A stretch of 64,000 nucleotides of DNA from Thermanaeromonas sp. C210 (GCF_013167955.1 NZ_BLWF01000001.1:496001-560000); one strand, 5' to 3'; positions 22,565 through 32,163 are shown, counted from the first letter of the stretch. The notes: generated from the letters alone by a model not told the origin. Numbers and translations: made by a program.

Positions 22565-24002
22565 TGTGATCCGTCTGTGATATTGTCAGGGTGAAATCCA
22601 TCAGTGAAAATGTCAGTATGAGCAGGGAGAGGATTACTTTGTCACAGACGGAACTAAATCGCATCCAAGTCTTAGAACAAACTCTGAGAGGGTTAATTAC
22701 CACTAGTTATGCGGCCTTACTTCTAGGCCTAAGTGAACGGCACGTCTATAGGCTCAAGGCCAGGTTGCGAGAGCACGGGCCCGCTTCCTTGGCCCACGGA
22801 AACCGCGGACGTAAGCCAGCCCACACTATCCCAGAAGGTACCCGCCAGCAGGTGGTCCATCTCGCTCAAACTAAGTATAGGGGGTGCAATTACACTTTCC
22901 TTAGTGAGTTGCTTTATGAGCATGAAGGTATCTCTTTAAGCCCTTCTTCTGTAGCCCGTATCCTCAAAGCCGCCGGTATCTTAAGCCCTAAAAAGCACCG
23001 GCCTCCTAAACTCCACCGCAGCCGCCCACGTAAACCTCAAATGGGCCTTCTGGTCCAAATCGACGGCAGCCACCACGACTGGTTGGAAGGCCGCGGCCCT
23101 AAGCTCGTCTTGCTTTTAGCCATCGACGACGCTACCGGCCAAATACTTTCTGCCCTCTTCCGGCCTTCTGAAGATTTCGAGGGCTACCGCCGTCTCCTCT
23201 ATGACCTAGTAATTAACTACGGTATCCCACTGGCCATCTACTCCGACCGCCATACCCTCTTCTTCCCTCCTAAGGGTGAAGAGAATACTGCTAGTATCGC
23301 ACAACAGCTCCTGGGCCAACAACGCTCTTTAACCCAAATTGGCCGTATCTTAAACGAACTGGGGATCCAGCACATCCCCGCCCATTCCCCTCAGGCTAAA
23401 GGCCGCATCGAACGCTCCTTCCAGACCCTCCAGGAAAGGCTAGTTCTTGAGTTGCGCCTGGCAGGTGCTTCTACCCTGGAAGAGGCTAATGCCGTCCTTA
23501 AAAACTTTATCGTGCGCTATAACCAAAAGTTTGCTATACCCCCGGCTAACCCGGTTTCCGCTTTCCGCCCCATCCCCTCCCACTTGCGCCTGGAACATAT
23601 CTTCTGCTGGAAGGAACACCGGATATTGAACCCCGGCTATACCATCCGCTTCGAGTGCAAGACTTATAAAGTGTTAACTCCTAAAGGTGCGCCTATTATC
23701 CCTGTGCGTTCTGTGGTAGAAGTGCATAAACTGCCTGATGGTCGCTTGTATGTGGGATGGAAGGGAAATATATACTCGTTAGAACCTTTGGAGATTGCCC
23801 CCTCCTCTAAAACCCGGAGTAATATCCAGCCTGCGCTTACTCCCCAAATCGAGGAAAAGGCGGGCACTACTTCAATTCGTAGGCCCGCTCAAAATCATCC
23901 ATGGCGTAAGCCATGGAAACCCCGCAGGCCTAATTATACCACTTCTACCCTGACAGAATCACAGACGAGTTTTACCTGACATTTTCATTGACGCTTGACA
24001 TT
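22565..24002. mobile_element. IS1202-like (ISNCY) insertion sequence with 15-bp target duplication
   Basis: About 1.44 kb. The ends are imperfect inverted repeats, 19 of 26 matches between TGTGATCCGTCTGTG... and the complement of the right tip. GGACGACGCTTTCTT occurs immediately outside the left end (22550-22564) and again at 24003-24017, a 15-bp direct repeat read as target duplication; the exact right tip is uncertain by 2 bp. From what I recall of the IS1202 group, long target duplications are characteristic, and the transposase fits. Confidence 0.8.
22618..23979 (+). CDS. DDE transposase, IS1202/ISNCY type
   Basis: 453 residues from the ATG at 22618, which lies just inside the left inverted repeat; a GTG at 22591 inside the repeat is also in frame. 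An N-terminal HTH (SYAALLLGLSERHVYRLKAR) is followed by a second HTH-like segment and an rve integrase core. The core has the first Asp in LVQIDGSHHDW, the second in IYSDRHTLFF and the Glu in KGRIERSFQTLQ. Full length and uninterrupted, so probably active. Its stop codon lies in the right inverted repeat. Confidence 0.9.
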   Translation: MSRERITLSQTELNRIQVLEQTLRGLITTSYAALLLGLSERHVYRLKARLREHGPASLAHGNRGRKPAHTIPEGTRQQVVHLAQTKYRGCNYTFLSELLYEHEGISLSPSSVARILKAAGILSPKKHRPPKLHRSRPRKPQMGLLVQIDGSHHDWLEGRGPKLVLLLAIDDATGQILSALFRPSEDFEGYRRLLYDLVINYGIPLAIYSDRHTLFFPPKGEENTASIAQQLLGQQRSLTQIGRILNELGIQHIPAHSPQAKGRIERSFQTLQERLVLELRLAGASTLEEANAVLKNFIVRYNQKFAIPPANPVSAFRPIPSHLRLEHIFCWKEHRILNPGYTIRFECKTYKVLTPKGAPIIPVRSVVEVHKLPDGRLYVGWKGNIYSLEPLEIAPSSKTRSNIQPALTPQIEEKAGTTSIRRPAQNHPWRKPWKPRRPNYTTSTLTESQTSFT

Positions 24003-24127
24003 GGACGACGCTTTCTTCTGTCTTTAGAAAGGTTTTGAGGGGTCTTCGCCTTTCGGCCGGGGGTGATACCGGGGGTGATATGGGGCCGCCCTCGTACCAA
24101 CAGCTTCGCGGAGCGGATGCATCCTCT

Positions 24128-25264
24128 TTAGGAATCGTCTTTTTTCTTAAAAAGAAAAGCCTTACGGGCCAATGGTAAAAGACCTCTCAGGGCCAGTTCC
24201 GCCACCGGTAAGACCAGCCTTTGCCGGAAGAAATAATAGGCCAGGCCTCCCACCAGCAGGAGGCCGCCATAGCCGACCAGGGGAAAGAGGAAGGCCACCA
24301 GGCGGGAGAATCCCGACTGGGCGGCTATCAAGGCGACGGCGCTGGCGATAACGGCCAGATAGGAAAACCGCCTGCTTTCCGGTTCGGCCAGGCGGGCCGT
24401 AAAACCGTAAAGGCTGCTGACGCCGGTGGTATAAATTTCCGCCAGGAGAATTATGCTGTACAAGGTGCGGGCCACGGGAGCGAGGCCTCCCGCTATCTGG
24501 AGCATGGGTACTTCCCACGCCGTAACGTCGGGTGCGGCGGCCAGGAGGGCCAAGGTGATGGCCCCGGCTCCCAGACCGAGCCCCGCTCCTCCCAAAATGG
24601 CGCCGGGGAGGAGATTTTCCTCCCGGCTTAAGCTCCCCAACGGTGCCAGTACCGCTATAGACAGGACCAGGTTGTAAGAGGCGTAAAGGACGGCGGCCAG
24701 GGGCCAGAAGGGTGCCGCGGCCCGGGGCACATCCGACCAGGCGAGATTGGCCACCACAGAAGAAGGATTAGTAAACAGGGCGAATAGGCTTACCCCTAGG
24801 ACGGTGGCCAGCAGAAGGGGAGCGACGAAGCTAATGGCATTAATAACCTGCGTTATACCCAAGAGTACCGTAGCCAGGGTGGCGGCGATCAATATACTGC
24901 TGCCCACAAGGGCGGGAAGGTGGTACTCCTCCCTGAAAATAGCACCGGCGCCGGCGGCCATGACGGCCAGGGCTCCGAAGAGGAAAAAGGTGGTGATCCC
25001 GTCCACCACTTTACCCACCAGCGGCCCCCCGGCGTGGCGGATGATGGGTAAGTGGGAATGGGCTTGGAGGCGGTGGCTGAAGAGCAGGACGGCATAGCCG
25101 AGGACGATGAAAAGGATGGTGGCCACAACCAAGCCCAGGAGACCCCGGATACCGAAATAGGCGAAGAACTGGAGCACCTCCTGGCCGGAGGCGAAGCCTG
25201 CCCCGACTACTGTGCCGATATAGGTCGCAGCAATTTTGAGTTCGGAATATTGTTTAGCGGCCAT
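24128..25264 (-). CDS. YkvI-family integral membrane protein
   Basis: 378 residues from the ATG at 25264 (a longer frame overlaps the upstream gene). It contains about 10-11 hydrophobic helices. The N-terminal ATYIGTVVGAGFASGQEVLQFF is the hallmark of YkvI-like proteins of the APC/LeuT-fold superfamily, with its unwound helix-one glycines. The substrate is unknown; amino-acid transport is the common guess. It lies 32 bp downstream of the superoxide dismutase gene on the same strand and may be co-transcribed. Confidence 0.85.
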   Translation of the reverse strand: MAAKQYSELKIAATYIGTVVGAGFASGQEVLQFFAYFGIRGLLGLVVATILFIVLGYAVLLFSHRLQAHSHLPIIRHAGGPLVGKVVDGITTFFLFGALAVMAAGAGAIFREEYHLPALVGSSILIAATLATVLLGITQVINAISFVAPLLLATVLGVSLFALFTNPSSVVANLAWSDVPRAAAPFWPLAAVLYASYNLVLSIAVLAPLGSLSREENLLPGAILGGAGLGLGAGAITLALLAAAPDVTAWEVPMLQIAGGLAPVARTLYSIILLAEIYTTGVSSLYGFTARLAEPESRRFSYLAVIASAVALIAAQSGFSRLVAFLFPLVGYGGLLLVGGLAYYFFRQRLVLPVAELALRGLLPLARKAFLFKKKDDS

Positions 25265-25296
25265 ACTACGTTTATTTTGCCTGTCCGGGAGCCGTC

Positions 25297-25971
25297 TTAA
25301 ACATGAGCTTTGCCTAGAGGAACCCTGGCGGGCAAGGCCAGCTGAAGGCGTTTTTCCACTTCCGACCAATCAACTAAGTGCCACCAGGCCTCGACGTAGT
25401 CCCGCCGTCGGTTTTGGTAGTCCAGGTAATAGGCGTGTTCCCACAGGTCGAGCACCAGAACGGGAATAACACCCCACTGGGTCAAATCCTGGTGTTTTTC
25501 GGCGGTGAGGATCTCCAGCCGCCGCCAGAAGGGTTGCCAAACCAGAAGGGCCCAGCCCGAGGCTTCCACATCTACGGCGGCTTGTGTAAATTGTTCCCGG
25601 AAAATAGGCCAGCTCCCGAAATATTTCTCCAGGTATTGACGCACCAGTCCAAAGGGCTCCCGGATACCGCCGGGCCCCATGGTGGTCCAGTAAATGCTAT
25701 GGAGGATGTGCCCGGAGCCGTGGAAGGCCAGTTCCCTTTCCCAATGCTTTACCAGGGAAAAGTCGCTCTTCTGCCGGGCCTCGGCGAGTTTAACCTCGGC
25801 GTTGTTCAGTCCCTGTACGTAAGACAGGTGGTGGCGGTCGTGGTGGATCTGTACGGTGGTAGTACTAATATAGGGTTCTAAGGCGTTGTAAGGGTAAGGT
25901 AAGGGCGGCAGGCGGTGGTGCCCCGGCGGAAGATAAGCGGATAAACTGTGGCTTGCGGCCTGGTCTTTCAT
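25297..25971 (-). CDS. Iron/manganese superoxide dismutase
   Basis: 224 residues from the ATG at 25971 with AGGAG upstream. The N-terminal domain includes LPYPYNALEPYIS and the ligand His in IHHDRHHLSYV (H43); the second His is in GSGHILHSIYW; Asp and His are in LDLWEHAYYLDY. Detoxifies superoxide in the cytoplasm, useful to an anaerobe briefly exposed to air. It has about 17 extra N-terminal residues compared with enterobacterial enzymes. The metal cannot be told from sequence alone. Confidence 0.93.
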   Translation of the reverse strand: MKDQAASHSLSAYLPPGHHRLPPLPYPYNALEPYISTTTVQIHHDRHHLSYVQGLNNAEVKLAEARQKSDFSLVKHWERELAFHGSGHILHSIYWTTMGPGGIREPFGLVRQYLEKYFGSWPIFREQFTQAAVDVEASGWALLVWQPFWRRLEILTAEKHQDLTQWGVIPVLVLDLWEHAYYLDYQNRRRDYVEAWWHLVDWSEVEKRLQLALPARVPLGKAHV

Positions 25972-26249
25972 TTTTAGCGCTCTCCTTCCCCGTCTTAATC
26001 TATATCGTATGCCGGCCGTCCCATGCCGTGACATGTCCTTAGAAACTTTCCATTTCCTGCCCTTAAAGCCCGGACCCGCGATCCGGCATAACCCCCAGCC
26101 TTTTCCTTTTGGCCGGAAGGACCGGTGAGGTCCCGAGTTGTCGATTTAAGTAGGGAGGATTTGGTTTCTTGTGCTAGAATGTTAAAGGGAGGGGCTTTGG
26201 CCCCTTCAGTTCGGGCGAACAAGAAACAATAGATAAAGGTGGTGCCGAG

Positions 26250-27443
26250 GTGGAGTTAACCGAGCCAAGCCGGAAGGAACTCTTAGACCTCTGCCGCATG
26301 TTCCTTTCCATACCCAGCGTTACGGGAGAGGAAAAAGCGCTGGCCGACGCTGTAAAAAATGTCATGCTGCAGTTGGGTTTTGACCGGGCCTGGATTGACG
26401 AGAGGGGCAGTGTAGTGGGGGTAGTGAAGGGAGCTCTGCCGGGGAGGAAAGTGCTCCTGGACGGGCATTTGGACACCGTGGGCCCCGGCGAGGACCGGTG
26501 GAAGTACCCTCCTTTCCAGGGTACGGTGGTAGAGGGGAAAATATATGGCCGGGGAGCTTCGGACATGAAGGGCGCCCTGGCCGCCATGGTTTACGCCGTA
26601 GGGCAACTGGCCGGGCACAGGGAGAATCTTAAGGGGGAAATCTATGTTTCCGGAACGGTCCACGAAGAAACTGCCGAAGGAGTGGCCCTGGGATACGTCC
26701 TGCAAGAGGTGCGTCCTGATGCGGTGGTGATCGGAGAGGCCAGCGAACTCAAGCTTAATATCGGCCAGAGAGGCCGGGCGGAAATTGTCTTAGAAACCTA
26801 CGGCAAGGCCGCTCACTCGTCTCACCCCGAGGTAGGCATCAATGCCGTTTGCAAGATGGTTACAGCCATCGAGGCGCTGTCCCACTTGGAGCTACCCCGG
26901 GATGAACTGCTGGGGCCGGCCATCATGGAGCTTACGGACATCATATCCTTTCCCTATCCCGGCAATTCGGTAGTCCCGGGAAAATGCCGGGCCACCTACG
27001 ACCGGAGGCTCCTGGTGGGAGAGACCCCCGAAGAAGTGGTGGGGGTTATCACGGGTGCCTTGCAAAAGTTGGAAGACGCGGACCCGGCCTTCCGGGGCCG
27101 AGCCTTCATTGCCCTTAATGATTTTGCCACCTACACGGGGTTCAGGGTACACGGCCTCCGCTTCGCCCCCGCCTGGAAAATGCCCACCGAACACTGGGTG
27201 GTGCGGGGAGCCCTTCAGGCCCTCAGGAAAGCCAACCTGCCACCCGTCATATCTGCTTATTCCTTCTGTACCAATGGCAGCTCCTCCGCCGGGGTGTACG
27301 GTATTCCCACGGTGGGTTTTGGCCCCGGACGGGAAACCGAGGCCCACATTGCCGATGAGTATTTGGAATTGGACCAGCTATACAAGAGTGCCGCAGGCTA
27401 TTACTACCTGGCGGCGGAGCTGGCCGCCGGTGAGGGCATGTAA
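26250..27443 (+). CDS. M20-family metallohydrolase, YgeY-type
   Basis: 397 residues from a GTG at 26250. Zinc-site motifs: LLDGHLDTVGPG (His and Asp), YGRGASDMKG (bridging Asp), and VHEETAEG (catalytic Glu region). The block GQRGRAEIVLETYGKAAHSSHPE is the dimerisation-domain start. Closest in style to YgeY hydrolases, which often occur with selenium-dependent purine or hydroxylase genes; no such genes are seen here. Cytoplasmic. A small hairpin (GTTCG/CGAAC) precedes the start. Confidence 0.85.
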   Translation: MELTEPSRKELLDLCRMFLSIPSVTGEEKALADAVKNVMLQLGFDRAWIDERGSVVGVVKGALPGRKVLLDGHLDTVGPGEDRWKYPPFQGTVVEGKIYGRGASDMKGALAAMVYAVGQLAGHRENLKGEIYVSGTVHEETAEGVALGYVLQEVRPDAVVIGEASELKLNIGQRGRAEIVLETYGKAAHSSHPEVGINAVCKMVTAIEALSHLELPRDELLGPAIMELTDIISFPYPGNSVVPGKCRATYDRRLLVGETPEEVVGVITGALQKLEDADPAFRGRAFIALNDFATYTGFRVHGLRFAPAWKMPTEHWVVRGALQALRKANLPPVISAYSFCTNGSSSAGVYGIPTVGFGPGRETEAHIADEYLELDQLYKSAAGYYYLAAELAAGEGM

Positions 27444-27540
27444 CGGGGTTAAGGCGGGGATCGCCCGCGGTGTAATTTTGGATTGTTGGCCCGGGACTCC
27501 CTGCTGCTTGTTGAAAAATGGACGGTAACCGGGGAAAAAC

Positions 27541-27558
27541 CGGGGCGCCGGCGCCCCG
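27541..27558. repeat. 18-bp perfect palindrome upstream of the sirtuin gene
   Basis: CGGGGCGCCGGCGCCCCG is self-complementary over its full length and lies 52 bp before the sirtuin start. It could be a protein-binding site or simply a GC-rich hairpin. Confidence 0.5.
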
Positions 27559-27610
27559 CCCTAGGGGGAAGGCTGGAAAAGCATTGAGAACAAGGAAGGT
27601 GGTGCGGAAA

Positions 27611-28369
27611 ATGATGAGCGGCCCGTCAGGGGCGGCTTCCCGGGTGGCCGATATCTTAAGGGAGTCCCGCAAGACCATGGTGCTGACCGGTGCCGGGGTC
27701 AGTACGGAAAGCGGGATACCGGACTACCGGAGCAAAGGGACCGGCCTGTGGGAGAAGTATGATCCCATGGAGAAGGCCAGCCTGCAAGCCCTGCTTTCCA
27801 ATCCCGCAGAATTCTACCGGTTTAACCTGCCGCGCTGGTGCGATTACGCGGCGGCCCAGCCCAATATAACCCATCGGGCCCTGTACCAGTTGGAAAGGAA
27901 GGGATACATCCACGGCATTATCACCCAGAACATCGACGGACTGCACCGCAAAGCTGGCTCCCAAAGGGTTTGGGAGGTCCACGGGCACCTGCGTACCTGC
28001 CGCTGCCTGGATTGCGCCGCCAGTTACCCCTTCACCGAGCTCATAACCCAGTTCAACCGGGGAACTAACCCGCCCCGGTGCCCGCAGTGTAACGGGTTGC
28101 TGCGGCCGGATGTGGTGCTCTTCGGCGATCCTATGGGGGACGATTATTACCGGGCCCGGGAAGAAATGCACGGGTGCGAGGTGCTGATGGTAGTTGGCAG
28201 CAGTTTGCAGGTATACCCGGTGGCCGACCTGCCCCGCCTGGCGAGGAGGCTGGTCATAATCAACAAGGAGCCCACCCCGTGGGACCCCAAAGCCGAAGTG
28301 GTAGCCTATAAAGAGGCGGGCTCCTTCTTCCATAATCTGTTAGAGGCCCTAGGAATTGAAGGACAATGA
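27611..28369 (+). CDS. cobB: NAD-dependent protein deacylase (sirtuin)
   Basis: 252 residues from the ATG at 27611, chosen because GGAAGGTGG precedes it and the Rossmann motif then sits at residues 27-41 (GAGVSTESGIPDYRS). TQNIDGLH at 105-112, catalytic H124 in VHGHL, and zinc pairs C132/C135 and C157/C160 are all present; GSSLQVYPVADLP lies in the NAD site. It removes acyl groups from lysines, for example on acetyl-CoA synthetase, using NAD. Confidence 0.92.
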   Translation: MMSGPSGAASRVADILRESRKTMVLTGAGVSTESGIPDYRSKGTGLWEKYDPMEKASLQALLSNPAEFYRFNLPRWCDYAAAQPNITHRALYQLERKGYIHGIITQNIDGLHRKAGSQRVWEVHGHLRTCRCLDCAASYPFTELITQFNRGTNPPRCPQCNGLLRPDVVLFGDPMGDDYYRAREEMHGCEVLMVVGSSLQVYPVADLPRLARRLVIINKEPTPWDPKAEVVAYKEAGSFFHNLLEALGIEGQ

Positions 28370-28468
28370 TTAAATGGTAATTGTTATCAAGGGAAGGCAA
28401 ATTTTGCGGAACCGAAAAGGGGGGAATAACGTCTAAATAATAAACAAGGAAAAGAGGAGCAGACCGGG

Positions 28469-29524
28469 GTGGGGCAGGTAGTCAAATATATTGTCGATCA
28501 TTGGTCTTTGACAGCCGGTTTAATGCTACGGCCTTGGGCGGCATGGCGCGCGGGGTTGCTGCGGCTGAGGCTGGCTATGATGGTGGCTGTTCCGTTAGCC
28601 CTTCTCCTCCTTTGCAGCGGAGCGGACCGGCAGGCGGCGGGGGCGCAAGGAGGCCCCGTGGGGGGAAACATACATACCATCCAACAGCCCCCTGTAGACC
28701 CTGCGCCGGCGACCCGGCCCCCGGCCGGCGGGGCGTCCCCCGAGAGAGGGACAGACGATCATCCCTCTCCCCCTCCGACGCCCCGACCTCCCGTCGATCA
28801 CCATGGTAGTCAGACAGCGCCGGCTCCCGGGGAGCCGGAAAGGGATGTTTCCCCACCCGGCGCGGATGCCGGGGTGGAACCTCCGCCCGGAAGAGGGGGA
28901 CAGTTCAAGGGTCAGCCCGTGCGGGAGGTGCCCGGCGCGGGACGGCGGGTGGCCCTCACCTTTGATGATGGGCCCGTTCCCGGATGGACCGAGCGCTATC
29001 TTCGGGCTCTGAAGGCCGCCGGAGCTCCGGCCACTTTCTTCATGGTGGGCAGGCAAGCGGAGGCTAACCCTGCTCTGGTGAAGGCCGTTCAGGCCGGGGG
29101 TCACCAGGTGGCCAGCCACTCCTGGCGCCATGCTGATCTCACTAAAGCCGCCCAGGAGGAAATCGAGGAAGACCTCCTCCGGACTGCCACAGTACTCCAG
29201 GCCATCACCGGCCAGCCGGTGGAATACTTCCGCCCTCCTTACGGCGCCGTGGGTCCCAACTTGATAGCCGCTGCGGCCAAATTAGAGCTAATAATGGTGA
29301 CCTGGAATATCGATCCCCGTGACTGGTCGAGGCCTGCTCCAGAGGTCATAACAGAGCACGTAATGTCCCGCGTAGGCGACGGCAGCATCATTCTTCTCCA
29401 TGAATCCCGTCCCGGCACCCTGGCGGCTCTGCCCCGTTTAATCGAAAGGCTCAGGAGTCAAGGCTATGAATTGGTAACCGTATCCGACTTAATTGCTTCT
29501 TCCTTGGCCGCGGCCGCCAGGTAA
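28469..29524 (+). CDS. Polysaccharide deacetylase (NodB domain), surface-anchored
   Basis: 351 residues from a GTG at 28469. An N-terminal membrane anchor (MMVAVPLALLLLCSG) is followed by a Pro/Gly-rich linker (about residues 55-150). The NodB catalytic domain has ALTFDDGPVPGWT (catalytic Asp and metal Asp), ASHSWRHADL (HxxxH metal site), YFRPPYGA, and DPRDW. Such enzymes deacetylate peptidoglycan or chitin-like glycans at the cell surface or in spores. It converges with the CofE-like gene across 20 bp. Confidence 0.88.
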   Translation: MGQVVKYIVDHWSLTAGLMLRPWAAWRAGLLRLRLAMMVAVPLALLLLCSGADRQAAGAQGGPVGGNIHTIQQPPVDPAPATRPPAGGASPERGTDDHPSPPPTPRPPVDHHGSQTAPAPGEPERDVSPPGADAGVEPPPGRGGQFKGQPVREVPGAGRRVALTFDDGPVPGWTERYLRALKAAGAPATFFMVGRQAEANPALVKAVQAGGHQVASHSWRHADLTKAAQEEIEEDLLRTATVLQAITGQPVEYFRPPYGAVGPNLIAAAAKLELIMVTWNIDPRDWSRPAPEVITEHVMSRVGDGSIILLHESRPGTLAALPRLIERLRSQGYELVTVSDLIASSLAAAAR

Positions 29525-29544
29525 AGGTTATGTTTGTTCCCTTC

Positions 29545-31125
29545 TTAATCGCGTTTTATGCCCCTTACCAGCACTATAGGGGTGCCCTGGTCGGCCGAGC
29601 CGGCCAGGAGATCCGCCAGGGTAGCGGCAATGCTCACCAGCCTTCGCGGTGTAGTGCCGAGGTCGCTCTGCTCCTCCCTTGTTTCTGCTACGAGACGGGC
29701 AATCTCTTCGCGGCTGTAACCTTTGTTGTAGAGGGTATCTACCACCAGCTTGAGCTTCTTACCGGTCCTGAGCCTTAAGTCCCGCATTCCTTCGGAAACC
29801 CCCAGGGCGGGGTAGGGGTCGGCCAGTTCGTAAATACCGGTATCCGGATCCTTATAAGCGCCGTCGCCGAAAATAAGGACCTCCACGTCCTTACCCGTAT
29901 CCTTGAGAATCCGTTTCCGTATCTGCTCCGCGGTTCCGTCGGCATCCTCCGGCAAAAGTTTTAAGATGCCCTTTTCATAATCAGAAACATTGGAGCCGAT
30001 GACCCCCCACGGGGAAGGCCCGAGTTCGTCCAGGGTTTTTACCGGAACTTTAGCTCCCAGGGCCAAAAACAGATCCCGCCGCTCCTGGCGGTTGTGGACT
30101 TCACCCAGGACTATACCGTCCAGATACCCCAGTTCGTAGACTTTGAGGGGGTTGTTGGTAAAGATCACGTCGCCCTGGGCGCCGGCTTCTTGGATGACTT
30201 CTGAATAAAGCCGGCGGTAGTCGATGCCGGTAATGGGGTGGCAAAACACCTCGTTGGGCAGTTCCCGGCCGTGGATAACCTCCTCTTCCGCAAAAGCGCT
30301 CAGCTGCTCGGCAAAGGATACCTGCCGCAACGGCTCCCTGTCTCCCTCCAAATACCGCCGGGCATCGAAAAGGGCGAATTCCTTCCGGCCCAGGTCTACT
30401 CCTGCCGCCAGGGCCTGACCGGCCTCCGGCATGTCTTCCAGGATTTCCACGGCCTTCCGCGCTGCCCTCTCGTGTTCGACGAAGGTTACTTCCAGAGGAG
30501 CCAGGACGCCTTCAGGGGTGCGCACGGTAATATCGGCGATCCCGCTGCCCAGGATTTTTCTCATGCCCACGATGCTGTAGCCTAAGGATTGAAGGGTGAG
30601 GGCAGCTATTACTTCCCGGATGAGGATATTCAAATACGGTGTACTGCCCCGGGCCGAGGACAGATGTTTGTAAAGCATTTTGAGCCCCAGGCGGACCCTG
30701 GCCAGCTCGGCGTCTATGACCTGGTTCCCCACTTCATCTGCTGGAACGGGGAAAGCCACTATAACCCTGCCTCCCTGGCTGGCCATGGCTATGGCCTTTA
30801 ATACCAGGGCAAAGCGATTGCGGCTGGCAATGGGGTACACTACGGCCAGGGTGCTCTTGGGTTTTAGCCCAAAGATATCCTTTACCTGCTCGGCCAGCTC
30901 TTCGCAACTCAAGTACCGGTTCTGGGAACGGGCGACGACCGCTTCGGTCACGCAAACTATATCCCCGTCCTCCACTATGCCTCGTACGGCCTCCGCCACC
31001 GTAGCGGCGATGTCGTCGTGGGGCAGGATGAGCCCTGTTTTAACCGCTAGTACCTGCGCGGCTACGCGTTCTCCATACTCCTTCACCAAACTCCTCATCC
31101 TTTGCCATAAGAATTTTTCCACCAT
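29545..31125 (-). CDS. CofE-like coenzyme F420-0:glutamate ligase family protein, enlarged
   Basis: 526 residues from the ATG at 31125 (GAGGTG upstream). AVKTGLILPHDDIAATVAEA and GDIVCVTEAVVARSQNR near the N-terminus match the CofE fold. Later PSPWGVIGSNVSDYEKGI and VLIFGDGAYKDPDTGIYELADP match its metal and active-site region. CofE alone is about 250 residues; here roughly 270 extra residues lie mostly between the two parts and at the C-terminus. No other F420 gene is in the window, so the substrate may differ. Confidence 0.65.
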   Translation of the reverse strand: MVEKFLWQRMRSLVKEYGERVAAQVLAVKTGLILPHDDIAATVAEAVRGIVEDGDIVCVTEAVVARSQNRYLSCEELAEQVKDIFGLKPKSTLAVVYPIASRNRFALVLKAIAMASQGGRVIVAFPVPADEVGNQVIDAELARVRLGLKMLYKHLSSARGSTPYLNILIREVIAALTLQSLGYSIVGMRKILGSGIADITVRTPEGVLAPLEVTFVEHERAARKAVEILEDMPEAGQALAAGVDLGRKEFALFDARRYLEGDREPLRQVSFAEQLSAFAEEEVIHGRELPNEVFCHPITGIDYRRLYSEVIQEAGAQGDVIFTNNPLKVYELGYLDGIVLGEVHNRQERRDLFLALGAKVPVKTLDELGPSPWGVIGSNVSDYEKGILKLLPEDADGTAEQIRKRILKDTGKDVEVLIFGDGAYKDPDTGIYELADPYPALGVSEGMRDLRLRTGKKLKLVVDTLYNKGYSREEIARLVAETREEQSDLGTTPRRLVSIAATLADLLAGSADQGTPIVLVRGIKRD

Positions 31126-31266
31126 AACTTTACACCTCGTTTCACTCTAAGGCAAGCTCCCTCCTTAAGCAAGTTTTTAAACCTGGAGCCCTCGCGGATT
31201 GGGCGGTAGAATATAATTGCGGTTCCTGAATAACGGGTAAACACTTCTGGAAAGGAGTCACGGGTT

Positions 31267-32163
31267 ATGGGCAAGATCGGCTTCATCGGGTTGGGCATCA
31301 TGGGTAAACCCATGAGCAAGAATCTCCTCAAGGCGGGCTATCAATTGGTGGTTTATAATAGGAGCCGGGCCGCCGTGGAGGAGCTGGTGGCGGCCGGAGC
31401 CGAAGCCGCAGGCTCTCCCCGCGAGGTGGCCGAACGGTGTGACAAGTTTATTACCATGCTCCCCAATTCCCCCGAAGTAAAGGAAGTCGCCTTGGGTCCT
31501 AAGGGCCTTATCGAAGGGGCACGGCCGGGCTCCATACTCATTGATATGAGTTCCATCGATCCCTACGTAACCCGGGAGATAGCGGCCGAGCTGGCCAAAA
31601 AGGGAGTCCGCATGCTGGATGCGCCGGTAAGCGGCAGCGAGCCCAAGGCTATCCAGGGTACCCTGGCCATCATGGTAGGGGGGAAAGAGGAAGATTTTGC
31701 CGAATGTTATCCCCTCCTTAAGGCCATGGGCAGTTCGGTGGTGCGGGTAGGGGACATAGGGGCCGGCAACGTGGCCAAACTTGCCAATCAAATAATCGTA
31801 GCCTTGAACATGGCCGCCATGTCCGAAGCCCTGGTGCTGGCCGCCAAGGCCGGGGTGGATCCCGAACTCCTTTACCAGGCCATAAGGGGAGGGCTGGCGG
31901 GGAGTGCGGTGCTGGATATGAAGACACCCATGGTCCTGGCCGGGAACTTTAAGCCGGGGTTCCGGATAAACCTGCACATAAAGGATCTAGCCAATGCCCT
32001 GGCCGCAGCCCATGGAATAGGGGTTCCCCTGCCCTTGACGTCCCTGGTCATGGAGATCTTCCAGTCCCTTAAAGTGGACGGGCTGGGCGAGGCGGACCAC
32101 AGCGCCATCGTGCGCTTCTACGAAAAAATGGCGCAGGTAAAGGTGAGAAAGGAGCCGGGGTAA
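31267..32163 (+). CDS. 3-hydroxyacid dehydrogenase (tartronate-semialdehyde reductase/GarR-like)
   Basis: 298 residues. The N-terminal signature IGFIGLGIMGKPMSKNLLKA binds NAD(P). SSIDP and LDAPVSGSEPKAIQGTL form the substrate loop, and GNVAKLANQ carries the catalytic lysine. It belongs to the beta-hydroxyacid dehydrogenase family with GarR and 3-hydroxyisobutyrate dehydrogenase; the exact substrate cannot be fixed. TATAAT at 31212-31217 lies upstream, divergent from the CofE-like gene. Confidence 0.85.
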   Translation: MGKIGFIGLGIMGKPMSKNLLKAGYQLVVYNRSRAAVEELVAAGAEAAGSPREVAERCDKFITMLPNSPEVKEVALGPKGLIEGARPGSILIDMSSIDPYVTREIAAELAKKGVRMLDAPVSGSEPKAIQGTLAIMVGGKEEDFAECYPLLKAMGSSVVRVGDIGAGNVAKLANQIIVALNMAAMSEALVLAAKAGVDPELLYQAIRGGLAGSAVLDMKTPMVLAGNFKPGFRINLHIKDLANALAAAHGIGVPLPLTSLVMEIFQSLKVDGLGEADHSAIVRFYEKMAQVKVRKEPG

